Source: Demequinaceae bacterium
GTDB taxonomy: Bacteria > Actinomycetota > Actinomycetes > Actinomycetales > Demequinaceae
Reading direction: 5' to 3'
DNA length: 64,000 bases
Assembly: GCA_016933155.1 (NCBI GenBank)
Contig: JAFGBM010000003.1
Span: 31,383 to 95,382 of the forward strand
Shown piece after piece: positions 43,163-52,750 of this stretch (the stretch's first letter is position 1; the number at the start of each line of letters is the position of its first letter). The notes beneath the pieces were generated by a model. That model saw nothing but the letters and a program-made list of their open reading frames with translations, was not told where the DNA came from and made no database searches. Both the position numbers and the translations under genes were made by a program.

Positions 43163-44839
43163 ATGCATGGGGGTGCGGGAGAGGACGACGAGAAGGCGAC
43201 CGATCCCTCCCAGGAGCAGGTGTCGCCGTATCTCAAACCGAACGCGCCCGAACGCCGTTCGGTCATCCCCCCAAGCAAGGAGATCTACACCTTTCCCAGT
43301 GGCCGCCAAGCCCGTCCAGTCGAGCACTATCTGGTCCCGGAGGACCCACCCGCGGGATCACCGGATGTCGTCGAATCCGGGGACGACGAAGTCACGGGAG
43401 AGCGAAGGGATGAGACATGGCCGAATGGGGCGGAATCCGACTCGGGGGATGATGGGTCGAGGGGCGTGGGGGGTTTGCCGAAATGGGCCCTGTGGGCGGG
43501 GCTGGGAGCGGTCGGTGCTGTTGTGGGGATCTTGGCCCTGACCGGGGGTTTCTCACCCAGCCCGGTCCCCAGCGGCTCGGCATCGCCGACGGGGTCGGTC
43601 GGACCCGCGACTCCCAGTTTCTTCGATGACGGTATCGCACCGGAGGAGTACCCCGAGGCGGCGGCCTGGAGGGGTGAGGGGTATCCTCAAGCACTCGAGA
43701 TGGCCGACTGGGTGTGGGATCGAATCGGACCGCAGTGGGCCATCGTGCTGATGACGGACAGCGGGGGAGGTGGCACCGAAGCCCTTCCGATCCCCGTCTT
43801 CTATCTCGTCAGTCCAGAGGGGGTGTACTTCGAACTCGCCGAACTTCCCTCCGGCGTCGCCAATGGAGCGACCCTCGTGTCTTGGCACGAGGATGAGCGA
43901 ACGGCGCGCATCGTGTGGGATGCGGGGACGAGGGGCGGCCTTCTTCACCTTGAGACGGGAGAAGTCGAGAACACGAGGTTCCACCTGAGCACCGGGTGGA
44001 CCTCGGACGTCCAGTTCCTCGCAGCCAATGCCGCAGGGAAGGAGGTATGGCTCGCCTACGAGGAAGACGGCCTGCACACGGAGTTGCGTGCTTGGACCCC
44101 CGAGGCTGACTGGGAGCAGATCCTGCCGGGGCAAGACGACCTGTACCTCGAGTGGTATGTGAATCCGGCACGATCCGACGGATCCGCCCTCGCCTTCCAG
44201 GTCTACACGGATGCCGACTCCCGTCTGGCGAGTTCACGGTCCCTACCGCCCGGATCACCCAATCTCGTCGTGTACTGGCTCGACACAGGAGAGAGCAGGC
44301 AGATCATCCCGGCAGTTCCCTACGCCGAGCCCGACTGCTGGTTCACCGGCTGGCTCGACCTTGTCAGCGTCGGCTATCGGTGCTGGGACGACGCCAATGG
44401 TGTCGAGACGGACTTCAGGATCATCGTCGATGGTTCGGCCGTGATCGAGGAGGACCCGGGGTCGGCATCGTGGTTCTCCGACCTTCAGGGGGCCGAGACG
44501 GTCCGTAATCCCGATGGCACCATTGAGTTGGAGGTGGACTCAGCTTCCGGCTCTGTCCGGTCGGTGCGAGTGCTTCGCGACGACGGAATGGACACAGTTG
44601 TCGGAGAAGATTCGCACTTCGGAGGATCCGGACGGACTATCGCCTCTTTCGACGAGATCGCCCCCGACGTGCTCCGATTGGTGACCGACGATGGAATCGT
44701 CATCGGGATCGATACCGCGACGGCGGCCATCGGACCGACCATCGTCGCGATGACAGACTCGGGAGTTCCTCTCATGGGGCGGAGCCACATCTTCTTCGGC
44801 GAGGCGACGCCTCCCGGGGCGGGTCTCCCGTGGGACTAG
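43163..44839 (+). CDS. membrane-anchored protein with large extracellular domain (tandem paralogue 1)
   Basis: The 558 residues begin with a cytoplasmic acidic N-terminus (1-about 110, Pro/Asp/Glu-rich, including IYTFPSGRQARPVEHYL). One TM helix follows (about 113-133, WALWAGLGAVGAVVGILAL), then a Ser/Pro linker and an extracellular domain of roughly 400 residues. The domain starts FFDDGIAPEEYPEAAAWRGEGYPQAL and seems all-beta, possibly propeller-like. A Cys pair 16 residues apart (DCWFTGWLDLVSVGYRC) is shared with the next gene and may form a disulfide. The family is not recognised. A leaderless start is supported by TATCGT 6 nt before the ATG. Confidence 0.7.
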   Translation: MHGGAGEDDEKATDPSQEQVSPYLKPNAPERRSVIPPSKEIYTFPSGRQARPVEHYLVPEDPPAGSPDVVESGDDEVTGERRDETWPNGAESDSGDDGSRGVGGLPKWALWAGLGAVGAVVGILALTGGFSPSPVPSGSASPTGSVGPATPSFFDDGIAPEEYPEAAAWRGEGYPQALEMADWVWDRIGPQWAIVLMTDSGGGGTEALPIPVFYLVSPEGVYFELAELPSGVANGATLVSWHEDERTARIVWDAGTRGGLLHLETGEVENTRFHLSTGWTSDVQFLAANAAGKEVWLAYEEDGLHTELRAWTPEADWEQILPGQDDLYLEWYVNPARSDGSALAFQVYTDADSRLASSRSLPPGSPNLVVYWLDTGESRQIIPAVPYAEPDCWFTGWLDLVSVGYRCWDDANGVETDFRIIVDGSAVIEEDPGSASWFSDLQGAETVRNPDGTIELEVDSASGSVRSVRVLRDDGMDTVVGEDSHFGGSGRTIASFDEIAPDVLRLVTDDGIVIGIDTATAAIGPTIVAMTDSGVPLMGRSHIFFGEATPPGAGLPWD

Positions 44840-44907
44840 CATGAGCGCAGGTGCCGTGCGGACGATCCGATGGGCAGTCGCCGATGACGGTCGAGGAGGG
44901 ATATGAG

Positions 44908-46422
44908 ATGAAGAAGAAGCCTCCCGTTTCGGCGGAAGACGACCCTGAAGACGAGGCCCCCGAAGACGAGGCCCCCGCGGATGACGACCGTGAAGACGAG
45001 GCCCCTGAGGGCGTCGAATCTGGCACGGGCAGGCCCAGATGGAACCGTGCTCATTTCGTCGGAGGAGCGGTTCTCGGGGCGGCGGTCTTGGGCGGGGCGG
45101 GAGCCTTCGCCCTTGGGGTGTTCGATTCGACCCCCGTTCCTTCCGCATCCCCCACGGTCGATCCCTCGCCTTCGGCATCCCTCAGCCCGTCCGGTCCGGT
45201 GTCCTACTTCGATGACGGAATCGCCCCCGGCGAGTATCCAGTTGCGGTTGCCTCACGGGGGAAGGGATATCCGGATGCTTTGGCCATGGAGGACTGGGTG
45301 TGGGACCGGGTCGGACCGGAATGGATGTTGGCCCTATTCGGCCCCGATTGGCAGTCGTCGTCGGGCAATGCGATTGTGTACCTCGTCAGTCCCGAAGGTG
45401 TGTACTTCGAGGTGACGAGTCTCCCGAAGAACATCACCGGTTTCCCGATGATCGTGTCGTGGCATGAAGAGCAACGAACTGCACGGATCCAGTGGGACTA
45501 CTCAAGTGAGGGGGGCTTGCTCGACCTTTCTGACGGATCCCTCGATCCCGTCTCCTTCACGATGGACAGCGGCCCCTCGGAGACCGAGATGTTCCTCTCC
45601 GCGAACGCGGCGAATCGAGAGGTCTGGGCCGCCTATGGCTCCGACTGGCTTGACCTGCGTTTCTTCACGTGGACGGCATCAGGTGGCTGGTCAGCCCTGT
45701 TCGGATCGAACCGGGACGTCGTCCTCACCTGGGGCAATGCGTCGAATGCCGACGGATCCAAGGTCCTGTTCGAGATCGCTCATCCGTATGACTCCGGCTT
45801 GGCCAGCCCGAGGTCGGGCGCTGCGGGACATCCGAATCTGGTCGTATACGACCTTGATACCGGGAAGGACACTCTGGTGAGGCCTCAGTGGCCGGACGAG
45901 GCCAACTGGTGTTCCTTCGGCGGATGGATCGACGATGTCAGCGTGTCTTACGACTGCTGGCTTGATGTCACCTATGAGTATCGTTTGTTTCGGGTCTTCG
46001 TCGACGGGAACAAGCCCGTTCAACCCTGGGAAGATTCATCCGATCGAAGGGAGATCATCGAGGGTTCGGTTGTGGTCTTGGATGGCATCCCCCTGGAGTT
46101 CGTGAGTGAGCGGGACTATATCCAGCTCTATGAGATCAGGATGGTCACGGAGGATGGGCCAGTCGTCGTCGCTTCATTCGACGACTACTTGTTGAGGAGC
46201 GGGCATCCCTTCGGTGGGGTGGTGGAACGTGCCCCTGGGGTATTTCGGGTCTGGACCCTAGATGGGGTCGTCCTCGGGATCGATACGGTCACAGGAGAGG
46301 CCGTCTCATATCTTCCAGGCAAGAACTCCGCAGGTGAATCCCTCAACCCCCACAGTTACGTTTTCTTCGGGGAGGGCTCACTCCCGGAGCAGGGCTATAA
46401 CTACGGGGAATGGGGCGACTAG
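44908..46422 (+). CDS. membrane-anchored protein with large extracellular domain (tandem paralogue 2)
   Basis: From ATG 44908 (AGGAGGG 7 nt upstream at 44894-44900) it is 504 residues. The N-terminus is strongly acidic with an EDEAPEDEAPADDDREDEAP-type repeat, followed by a TM helix near 45-65, a Pro/Ser linker, and an extracellular domain opening YFDDGIAPGEYPVAVASRGK. That opening is clearly related to the preceding protein. The Cys pair is conserved (WCSFGGWIDDVSVSYDC). A likely tandem duplication; the 68-nt gap suggests co-transcription. An in-frame ATG at 44884 is a less likely start. The function is unknown; secreted-domain binding or sensing is only a guess. Confidence 0.7.
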   Translation: MKKKPPVSAEDDPEDEAPEDEAPADDDREDEAPEGVESGTGRPRWNRAHFVGGAVLGAAVLGGAGAFALGVFDSTPVPSASPTVDPSPSASLSPSGPVSYFDDGIAPGEYPVAVASRGKGYPDALAMEDWVWDRVGPEWMLALFGPDWQSSSGNAIVYLVSPEGVYFEVTSLPKNITGFPMIVSWHEEQRTARIQWDYSSEGGLLDLSDGSLDPVSFTMDSGPSETEMFLSANAANREVWAAYGSDWLDLRFFTWTASGGWSALFGSNRDVVLTWGNASNADGSKVLFEIAHPYDSGLASPRSGAAGHPNLVVYDLDTGKDTLVRPQWPDEANWCSFGGWIDDVSVSYDCWLDVTYEYRLFRVFVDGNKPVQPWEDSSDRREIIEGSVVVLDGIPLEFVSERDYIQLYEIRMVTEDGPVVVASFDDYLLRSGHPFGGVVERAPGVFRVWTLDGVVLGIDTVTGEAVSYLPGKNSAGESLNPHSYVFFGEGSLPEQGYNYGEWGD

Positions 46423-46430
46423 GCTCCTCG

Positions 46431-46543
46431 TCTCCTACCGTCCGCACGGTCGTTGATACCGCAGGGATGCGTGTGCACGTACGGGGTCGCCGGGCAGCAG
46501 CACCGGTCCCAAGGGAATCGTGCTCCGTGCGGACGGCAGGAGA
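46431..46543. repeat. 113-bp intergenic inverted repeat, possible long hairpin
   Basis: The 19-nt arm TCTCCTACCGTCCGCACGG (46431-46449) is complementary, with one mismatch, to CCGTGCGGACGGCAGGAGA (46525-46543) across 75 nt. It lies between convergent genes (the second paralogue and GH130) and starts 9 nt after a stop codon. It could be a bidirectional terminator, a small MITE-like element, or a structured RNA. The internal 75 nt is GC-rich with smaller self-complementary segments. Confidence 0.6.
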
Positions 46544-46576
46544 GGTGTCGACGGACGGAAGGAAGCCGTCAGGAGG

Positions 46577-47593
46577 CTAGCCCCGGTAGGACTCCGCGTC
46601 ACCGGGAACCAGTTCCGAGTCCTTCTTGATGTGCTCGATGATCTCGGGGATGGATCCGTAGGCGACGGCGATGTAGGTGTCGGCCGCACCGTAGTACAGG
46701 GCGAGGCGTCCGGTTTCAGGGTCGTGGAGCGCCGCACAGGGGAACGTCACGTTCGGCACCATGCCGGTCGTCTCGTAGTCCTTCTCCGGGGTGATGAGGT
46801 AGTTGCGGGTCCGGTAGAGCACCTTCTCGGGCTGCTCGAGATCGAGCAGCACCGCCCCGAACGAGTACACGTACCCGTTGCAGGTGGTTTGCACGCCGTG
46901 GTAGAAGAGCAGCCATCCTTCGCTCGTCTCGATGGGCGGGGCGCCCGCTCCGATCTTCGTCGCCTCCCACCACACCGGCCCCGAGGTCATGACTCGGCGG
47001 TGTCGGCCCCAGTGGATGAGGTCCTTCGAGCGGCTCAGGTAGATGTCTCCGAAGGCGGTGTGCCCGGCGTCCGACGGACGGGTCAGCAGAATAAAGTCCC
47101 CGTCGATCTTGCGGGGGAAGAGCACTCCGTTCCGGTTGTACGGGGTGCAGATGTTCTCCATGCGCGTGAACGTCTTGAAGTCCTGGGTCCGGGCAAGTCC
47201 GAGAGCCGGGCCTCCGAAGTCGGTGCACCAGGTGACGTAGTAGGTGTCGTCGATCTTCACGACGCGGGGGTCATACGAGTACCGCGAGATCCAGGGCTTG
47301 CCCTCTTCGTCTCTGAGGTCGATCTCGTCGTCCTCGAACTCCCACTCGATCCCATCCTTCGATCGACCTACGTGGAGGTGGGGGTAGACGTCCCGGTGGT
47401 CGGCACGGAAGACACCGATGAAGCCGTCCTCCCACGGCACGAAAGCGGAGTTGAAGATCCGCGCCGTGCTCGGGGTGGGATTCCACTTGACGATGGGGTT
47501 GCGAGTATCGCGCCAGAGAACGCCGAACTCGTCGGCGGGTTTCTCCTGCCAGGGCATGTTGGGCAGCGGATCGCCAACGATGGTGAGTGCCAT
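46577..47593 (-). CDS. GH130 glycoside phosphorylase/hydrolase (mannoside-type)
   Basis: From ATG 47593 (GAAAGG upstream) it has 338 residues, with no signal peptide. The five-bladed propeller motifs of GH130 are visible: NSAFVPWEDGFIGVFRADHR, YDPRVVKIDDTYYVTWC, GLARTQDFKTF, GAGAPPIETSEGWLLFYHGV and ALYYGAADTYIAVA. GH130 enzymes mostly phosphorolyse beta-1,4- or beta-1,2-mannosides to mannose-1-phosphate. With the cytoplasmic GH5-type enzyme at 35.6 kb and an AGE epimerase at 58 kb, it would suit mannoside breakdown. The genes are not clustered, so the pathway is inferred. Confidence 0.88.
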   Translation of the reverse strand: MALTIVGDPLPNMPWQEKPADEFGVLWRDTRNPIVKWNPTPSTARIFNSAFVPWEDGFIGVFRADHRDVYPHLHVGRSKDGIEWEFEDDEIDLRDEEGKPWISRYSYDPRVVKIDDTYYVTWCTDFGGPALGLARTQDFKTFTRMENICTPYNRNGVLFPRKIDGDFILLTRPSDAGHTAFGDIYLSRSKDLIHWGRHRRVMTSGPVWWEATKIGAGAPPIETSEGWLLFYHGVQTTCNGYVYSFGAVLLDLEQPEKVLYRTRNYLITPEKDYETTGMVPNVTFPCAALHDPETGRLALYYGAADTYIAVAYGSIPEIIEHIKKDSELVPGDAESYRG

Positions 47594-47698
47594 GGTGTGG
47601 CCTTTCGTGTACGAGGTATTCCTGGACAGGACCACAGTAGTCGGCGATTCGCCGATCGGGGTACGGGCATGACCTCTCGGGCAGGGAAGAAGAAACCA

Positions 47699-47732
47699 GC
47701 GGCGCCCGACTCTGTAATGAGTCGGGCGCCGC
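47699..47732 (-). terminator. strong hairpin terminator after LppM-like gene
   Basis: The perfect 14-bp stem GCGGCGCCCGACTC (47699-47712) / GAGTCGGGCGCCGC (47719-47732) has a 6-nt loop. On the minus strand it lies 12 nt after the stop of the LppM-like gene and is followed by a T-rich tract (GCTGGTTTCTTCTTCC). Confidence 0.85.
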
Positions 47733-47744
47733 GTGATGCCTGGA

Positions 47745-48662
47745 TTACTTCTTCTTCTTGGGTGGAGGCTTCTCCTCCTCGGCTTCATCCTCGTCAGCCA
47801 CGTCCTCGGCTTCTTCAGCCTCGGGCTCTTCGACGACGGGCTTGGCCTTCGATTTGGTTTCCGTCGGAGGCTGGATGGCCGGTTTGCGGTTGGCTGCCAT
47901 GAAACCGATCATCCCGGCCAGGGCCACGACGAGTCCTCCTCCGACTGCCCACACCCAGATCGGGATGGAATCGCCGTCGCCGTTGACCGCTGGTGCCGCC
48001 GAAGGCGAAGCGTTCGGGGAAGCGCTCGGAGACGCCGCCGGAGTCACGACAGGGTCGGGGTGGGGTGTGATGACGACGGTCACGACAGGGTCGGGTTCCG
48101 GAGGCGGCGGGCCGAAGCCCTTCGCGTACGGCGTCTGGTTCAGGGGCATCGTCAGAAGATTGAAGTGTGCCCAACCGGGCGTCACCGTGGTGTCGGTCGC
48201 CCCGGTCGACTCGATCAGGTTCCCTGGGAAGTGGATGTCGAGTTCCAGATATCCGGAGTTGGTATTGGCGGAGGTCCGCTCGGCGGTCTCCTCCGTTGCC
48301 GTGTATCCGAACACCCGATACTCGTTGCCGCTCTTGAGGATCTGGACATCCCAGGTGGCCTCCGGAGGGTCAGCGAAGGACGCCAGCGGCTCATGGTCGA
48401 TATAGACATAGAAGCCAACCCAGTCTCCCTCGTTGTGGGGGGTGACGGTGGAGGTGCTGAATACCGCGGCGATGCTGTTGGCCTGTTCTTCGATAATGGT
48501 GGGGTCGCCGGGGGGATCCGCGGGATCCTGGTACCCGGCAATGTAGATCCTGCCGGAAACGGTGTTGTCGGGATTGACGGTGTACGTGGAACCGTACCTG
48601 CACCCCGTCAGGACTAGTGCGACAAGGGCGACACCGCAGGCAATCCTCAGCGTTCTTCTCAT
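47745..48662 (-). CDS. LppM-like lipoprotein with C-terminal TM and charged tail
   Basis: The 305-residue protein has a lipobox LVLTGC (Cys21) and then an LppM domain (about 22-185), with the family's YTVNPDNTVSGRIYIAG start. A long Pro/Ala/Ser linker follows, then a TM helix near 232-255 and a Glu/Lys-rich cytoplasmic tail ending KKKK. LppM in mycobacteria is an envelope protein affecting phagosome maturation; the molecular role is uncertain. The combination of lipid anchor and TM helix is a family trait. It starts after AAAGGAGCGGGA. It is related to the second LppM-like protein at 50115-50825. Confidence 0.8.
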   Translation of the reverse strand: MRRTLRIACGVALVALVLTGCRYGSTYTVNPDNTVSGRIYIAGYQDPADPPGDPTIIEEQANSIAAVFSTSTVTPHNEGDWVGFYVYIDHEPLASFADPPEATWDVQILKSGNEYRVFGYTATEETAERTSANTNSGYLELDIHFPGNLIESTGATDTTVTPGWAHFNLLTMPLNQTPYAKGFGPPPPEPDPVVTVVITPHPDPVVTPAASPSASPNASPSAAPAVNGDGDSIPIWVWAVGGGLVVALAGMIGFMAANRKPAIQPPTETKSKAKPVVEEPEAEEAEDVADEDEAEEEKPPPKKKK

Positions 48663-48774
48663 TCCCGCTCCTTTGCTAGGGTGCCTCCAAATTTACCCGG
48701 CTTCGGGTTGCTGTGCACGGGATGAGGGGAAATCATCGAACGGGGTTGGGGAGGTCCGCCGCCAACAATCGGGG

Positions 48775-50013
48775 CTAAATGGCGGGTTGGGCCGGAGGGG
48801 GCTCGACATAGACGTCAGCAGGGGGAGTCCGTTTCCCCAACCGGTGCCCGAGCCACGGGGAGACGGCGAGCGCGGCGATGGCGACGAACACGGCCGCAAC
48901 GCCGGTGAAGGCCAGGCCGCCATGGGCACCCGAGCGTTCGATGAGGGCACCCGCGACCCAGGCCCCGATGGCGACACCGATCCCGATTCCGATGCGAAGC
49001 CACGCGAGCCCCTCCGTTAATTGAGCCTTCTTCACCGAGCGTTGGATGGCATTATCGGAACTCGCGATGATGGGGGCGATGGTCGCCCCAGCGAAGAAGC
49101 CGCAGAGGGCGAAGAGGCCCAGGTTGGGCATGAGGGCCATGGCCCAGAAGCCGATGGCCGCCAGAAGCGAACCCGCGACCAGGCGCCTTTCCAGCGAGGC
49201 TTTCCACGTCCGGGAGCCGTAGAAGAGCCCCCCGAGGAACGACCCGAAGGACAACATGGCCAGGATGATGCCGGCCGCCCACTTGACGCCCTGCTCCTCT
49301 GCGAGCTTGACGGTTGAGACGTCGATGGTTCCGAAGAGCGTGCCAAGGGCGAAGGCGATGACGGTCACGGCGATGACGATCTTCGGAATCTTGAAGCCGA
49401 GGCCGACCCCCTCGTCCCTCCGGGGCGGTGGCTCCGTCGCCGTCTGGGACAAGAGGATAGAGATGCCGACGAGGAGGGCGGACGTGCCGACTAAGAGCCC
49501 CAAGGGCGGGTAGATCTGGGTAGCGAGTATGGCGGAGAGCGCGGGCCCGCCCATGTAGAGGATCTCGTCGAGAACCCCCTCGAGGGAAAAGGCCGTATGG
49601 ATCTCCTGATCGGACGTCAGTATGTGGGACCAGCGAGCCCGGGTCAGGGAACCGAGGGGGCCGGAAAGCGAGGCAAGAACGGCTGCGACCCAAAGCCACA
49701 CCTCCGGGCCCCGGAGCATCGCGGTGGTAATGGCGATGGTCACGCCGGTCACATGGAGTCCTACCAGGGGAATCATCCCTGTCCGCTGGCCGAGGCGGTC
49801 GACCAGTCGAGCGGTGGGGACGGTCTGTGCTGCCCAGGCCAGGGTCCCGATCGCGATAACCCTCCCGGCCATCTCGTACGAGTCGTACTGGATCTGGACC
49901 ATGAGAAAGAGGCTGATGTTGAACATGGCGCCGGGAAGCCGTGACAGCAGACCCGAGAAGGCGAAGGCGGCCGCACCCGGGCGGGAGAGGATGTCGCGGT
50001 AGCGGTCGAACAC
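48775..50013 (-). CDS. MFS transporter
   Basis: The 412-residue protein has about 12 hydrophobic helices and the major-facilitator pattern: the RLVDRLGQRTGMIP loop between TM2 and TM3, and a central cytoplasmic loop (EPPPRRDEGVGLG) between the two six-helix halves. It starts at GTG 50013. The C-terminus is Pro-rich. Substrate is not evident; the family members it resembles are putative drug or sugar effluxers. It lies between the two LppM-like genes on the same strand (111 nt and 101 nt gaps). Confidence 0.82.
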   Translation of the reverse strand: MFDRYRDILSRPGAAAFAFSGLLSRLPGAMFNISLFLMVQIQYDSYEMAGRVIAIGTLAWAAQTVPTARLVDRLGQRTGMIPLVGLHVTGVTIAITTAMLRGPEVWLWVAAVLASLSGPLGSLTRARWSHILTSDQEIHTAFSLEGVLDEILYMGGPALSAILATQIYPPLGLLVGTSALLVGISILLSQTATEPPPRRDEGVGLGFKIPKIVIAVTVIAFALGTLFGTIDVSTVKLAEEQGVKWAAGIILAMLSFGSFLGGLFYGSRTWKASLERRLVAGSLLAAIGFWAMALMPNLGLFALCGFFAGATIAPIIASSDNAIQRSVKKAQLTEGLAWLRIGIGIGVAIGAWVAGALIERSGAHGGLAFTGVAAVFVAIAALAVSPWLGHRLGKRTPPADVYVEPPPAQPAI

Positions 50014-50062
50014 CCGCTCATCTTGTCACCTGGTTGTGACCCGAATGGTGACGGATGGATAA

Positions 50063-50097
50063 CGACGGGGCCGGGCCAATGCGGCCCAGCCCCATCG
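50063..50097 (-). terminator. hairpin terminator after second LppM-like gene
   Basis: CGACGGGGCCGGGCC (50063-50077) pairs with GGCCCAGCCCCATCG (50083-50097) through a 5-nt loop. Of the 15 pairs, 13 are Watson-Crick and two are G-T/A-C type depending on strand. It is 17 nt beyond the stop of the minus-strand gene. Confidence 0.75.
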
Positions 50098-50114
50098 TCA
50101 GACGTGTGAAACTG

Positions 50115-50825
50115 CTACTTCTTGTCGGTCGGCTTCTTCGCCGGAGCCTTCTTCTCCACGGGAGCCGCCTCGACGGCCTCGTCCTTCGAGCGTCGGGAGA
50201 GCATGACGATCACGCCGATGAGGACGATCGCACCCCCCGCAATGGCGAAGTAGACCCAGGTGGGCATGCCATCGCCCGAGTCACCCGATCCGATCGCGCC
50301 GCCGGTCGCGTAGGGGGCTTCGGTCAGAGTGAGGAGGTTCCACGTGACGGTCGTTCCCGAAACCGAGCCGTTCGTGTCGGTGATCGCGCCGGGGAACGTG
50401 ATGCTCAGAGATGCCTCCGCCGAATCGAGGAACGCCTCCGCACCCTCAAACTGCGCAGGGTCGACGGGATTGCCCTGGAAGACGAACAGGTCTCCATCTC
50501 GCACGAGGGTCCCATCGACGTTGGCGGCGATCGCGTCCAGGGGTTGGTCCTCGAAGGTGTAGATCGTGCCGATGAACTTGCCATCGTCGTAAGACTTGGC
50601 TTCGAAGTCCTCGATGCCCTCGAGCGTCTCGCTTCCTCCGACGCTGTCGGTGGCTTCTTCCGGAGACAGGTCCTCGGCGAACTCCTTGGCCAAGCCGACG
50701 ATGATCTCACCCGACACCGTGTCGTCCTGATGAAGGGTGTAGTGCGCTGTGGTTTTGAAACAGCCGGTGAGGCTGAGGGCGACGACCGCGGCGATCGCGA
50801 CCATGCCCAGTTTCCTGATGCTCAT
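50115..50825 (-). CDS. LppM-like lipoprotein
   Basis: This 236-residue protein has a lipobox SLTGC (Cys22) and then an LppM domain with the typical opening AHYTLHQDDTVSGEIIVGLA. A TM helix lies near 192-212, with a short Lys/Ala/Pro-rich tail. Organisation is the same as the larger relative at 47745-48662. The ATG has GAGAGGGA upstream. Function is poorly known in the family; envelope location is the safe statement. It lies 101 nt upstream of the MFS gene on the same strand, with a terminator between them. Confidence 0.82.
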   Translation of the reverse strand: MSIRKLGMVAIAAVVALSLTGCFKTTAHYTLHQDDTVSGEIIVGLAKEFAEDLSPEEATDSVGGSETLEGIEDFEAKSYDDGKFIGTIYTFEDQPLDAIAANVDGTLVRDGDLFVFQGNPVDPAQFEGAEAFLDSAEASLSITFPGAITDTNGSVSGTTVTWNLLTLTEAPYATGGAIGSGDSGDGMPTWVYFAIAGGAIVLIGVIVMLSRRSKDEAVEAAPVEKKAPAKKPTDKK

Positions 50826-50960
50826 GTTTCCCTCTCTTGCTCGTTTCCCGGAGGGCTTCCCCCCAGGATCTTGGCCATGCTTCCGAGGCCGAGGCGGCCA
50901 TCGGCGGGATTCTCTCTTGGGACCATCGTTCCAGATGTCCGTCAGAACCGCTACGAAGGA

Positions 50961-52637
50961 CTACCCCGCAAGCGCATCCGTGACGAGCTCCCGCGCCGCC
51001 TTCTGGACCTCACCGAGGTGTCGCTCGGAGACAAAGGATTCGGCGTAGATCTTGTAGACGTCCTCCGTTCCCGATGGGCGGGCGGCGAACCAGGCCTCGT
51101 CCGTCGTGACCTTGAGTCCGCCGATGGCTGCCCCATTGCCGGGGGCCGTGGTCAACATCCCTGTGATGGGATGGCCCGCGAGGGACGAGGCCGTGACGTT
51201 TTTCGGCACCAGCGAGGCCAGGGTGGTCTTCTCCGCAGGAGTAGCCGGAGCGTCGACCCGGGCGTACCACGACGCCCCCAGCCTGTCCGTGAGTGTGCGG
51301 TGCAGCGCCGACGGTGAGGAACCCATGACGGCCGTGATCTCGGACGCGAGGAGGGCTGGAATGAATCCGTCCTTGTCCGTGGTCCATACGCCGCCGCCCC
51401 TTCGGAGAAAGGAGGCGCCCGCCGATTCCTCTCCGCCGAAGGCGACCTCCCCCGCGAGCAACCCGGGAACGAACCATTTGAATCCGACGGGGACTTCCAT
51501 GACCCGTCGATCGAGCTCGGCGCCGACCCGATCGATCAGAGCCGAACTGACGAGGGTCTTCCCGATTGCAGCCCAGGCTGGCCACTCCGGTCGCGCCCCT
51601 CCGAAGAGGTAGGCGATCGCCGCGGCCAGGAAGTGATTCGGGTTCATCAAGCCGGCGTCAGGGGTGACGATGCCGTGTCGATCGGCGTCGGCATCGTTGC
51701 CCGTCGCAATGTCGTAGGGGGTGGGGTTGCCGTTCATGAGGTGGCGGAGCGAGGCCATGGCGTTCGGTGACGAGCAGTCCATGCGGATCTTCCCGTCCCA
51801 GTCGAGGGTCATGAACCGCCACTGGGGATCGACCTCGGGGTTGACGACCGTGAGGTCCAGACGGTGCTCCTCGCCGATCGCCCCCCAGTAGTCGACGGAT
51901 GCCCCGCCGAGCGGATCGGCTCCGATTCGAATCCCCGCCGAGCGGATGGCGGCGAGATCGATGACATCGGGAAGATCGGCGACATAGGCGGCCAGGAAGT
52001 CGTGGGGGCGGACGGTGTCGACCGTTCGCGCACGCGCCACGGGTATTCGCCTGACGTGGGAGAAGCCTGAGGTGAGAAGCTCATTGGCCCGAGAGGCGAT
52101 CCACTCGGTTGCGTCCTTGTCGGCCGGGCCTCCGTGGGGTGGGTTGTACTTGATCCCGCCGTCGCGCGGAGGATTGTGGGAGGGGGTGATGACGATGCCG
52201 TCCGCCAGGCCCGCGCCCGCAGTGCGGACGCCCCCTGACCCCAGGGCTCCATTGGCGATGAGGATGGCGTGGGAGATGGCGGGCGTTGGGGTGAAGCGGT
52301 TCCTAGCATCGATCCGGACCTCGACGCCCGCGGCGGCAAGGACTTCCAGGGCGGTCTCCCAGGCCGGACCCGATAGGGCGTGTGTGTCCTTTCCGAGGAA
52401 AAGTGGACCATTCGTGCCCTGAGCCGTCCGGTACTCGACGATGGCGGAAGTGATTGCGATGATGTGCGCCTCGTTGAAAGAGCGATCGAGGGAGGAGCCT
52501 CGGTGGCCCGATGTGCCGAAGACGACCCTCTGGGCGGCGATCCCGGGATTGGGGGTCAAGTCGTAGTAGGCACCCAGGAGACCATCGACGTCGATCAGGT
52601 CGCTCGGCTGAGCAAGGGTTCCGGCTCGTTCGTGCAT
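50961..52637 (-). CDS. pgm: phosphoglucomutase (alpha-D-glucose phosphate-specific)
   Basis: Pgm interconverts glucose-6-phosphate and glucose-1-phosphate, supplying RmlA and other nucleotide-sugar enzymes. From ATG 52637 it has 558 residues, normal for the Pgm (not ManB) subgroup. Signatures are [14 protein letters not shown], the phosphoserine loop [20 protein letters not shown], the metal loop [12 protein letters not shown], and [13 protein letters not shown] near residue 395. The C-terminal phosphate-binding [12 protein letters not shown] is present. The longer frame upstream has no similarity. It is divergent from pheA (113 nt). Confidence 0.94.
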   Translation of the reverse strand: MHERAGTLAQPSDLIDVDGLLGAYYDLTPNPGIAAQRVVFGTSGHRGSSLDRSFNEAHIIAITSAIVEYRTAQGTNGPLFLGKDTHALSGPAWETALEVLAAAGVEVRIDARNRFTPTPAISHAILIANGALGSGGVRTAGAGLADGIVITPSHNPPRDGGIKYNPPHGGPADKDATEWIASRANELLTSGFSHVRRIPVARARTVDTVRPHDFLAAYVADLPDVIDLAAIRSAGIRIGADPLGGASVDYWGAIGEEHRLDLTVVNPEVDPQWRFMTLDWDGKIRMDCSSPNAMASLRHLMNGNPTPYDIATGNDADADRHGIVTPDAGLMNPNHFLAAAIAYLFGGARPEWPAWAAIGKTLVSSALIDRVGAELDRRVMEVPVGFKWFVPGLLAGEVAFGGEESAGASFLRRGGGVWTTDKDGFIPALLASEITAVMGSSPSALHRTLTDRLGASWYARVDAPATPAEKTTLASLVPKNVTASSLAGHPITGMLTTAPGNGAAIGGLKVTTDEAWFAARPSGTEDVYKIYAESFVSERHLGEVQKAARELVTDALAG

Positions 52638-52750
52638 GCCTCTACTCTCGCATCCACCCGGGGTCGCTCGCGACACCCGGACCTCGGTACGCTGGTGCGG
52701 GGCTTCTCGGTCGGTGTCCACCGACGGAGGGGCTCGGACGGGAGGATCGC

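Noticed and set aside
46520..47902. 460-codon plus-strand frame opposite GH130
   Set aside because: GH130 motifs are clear on the minus strand; this frame also runs through a strong terminator hairpin.
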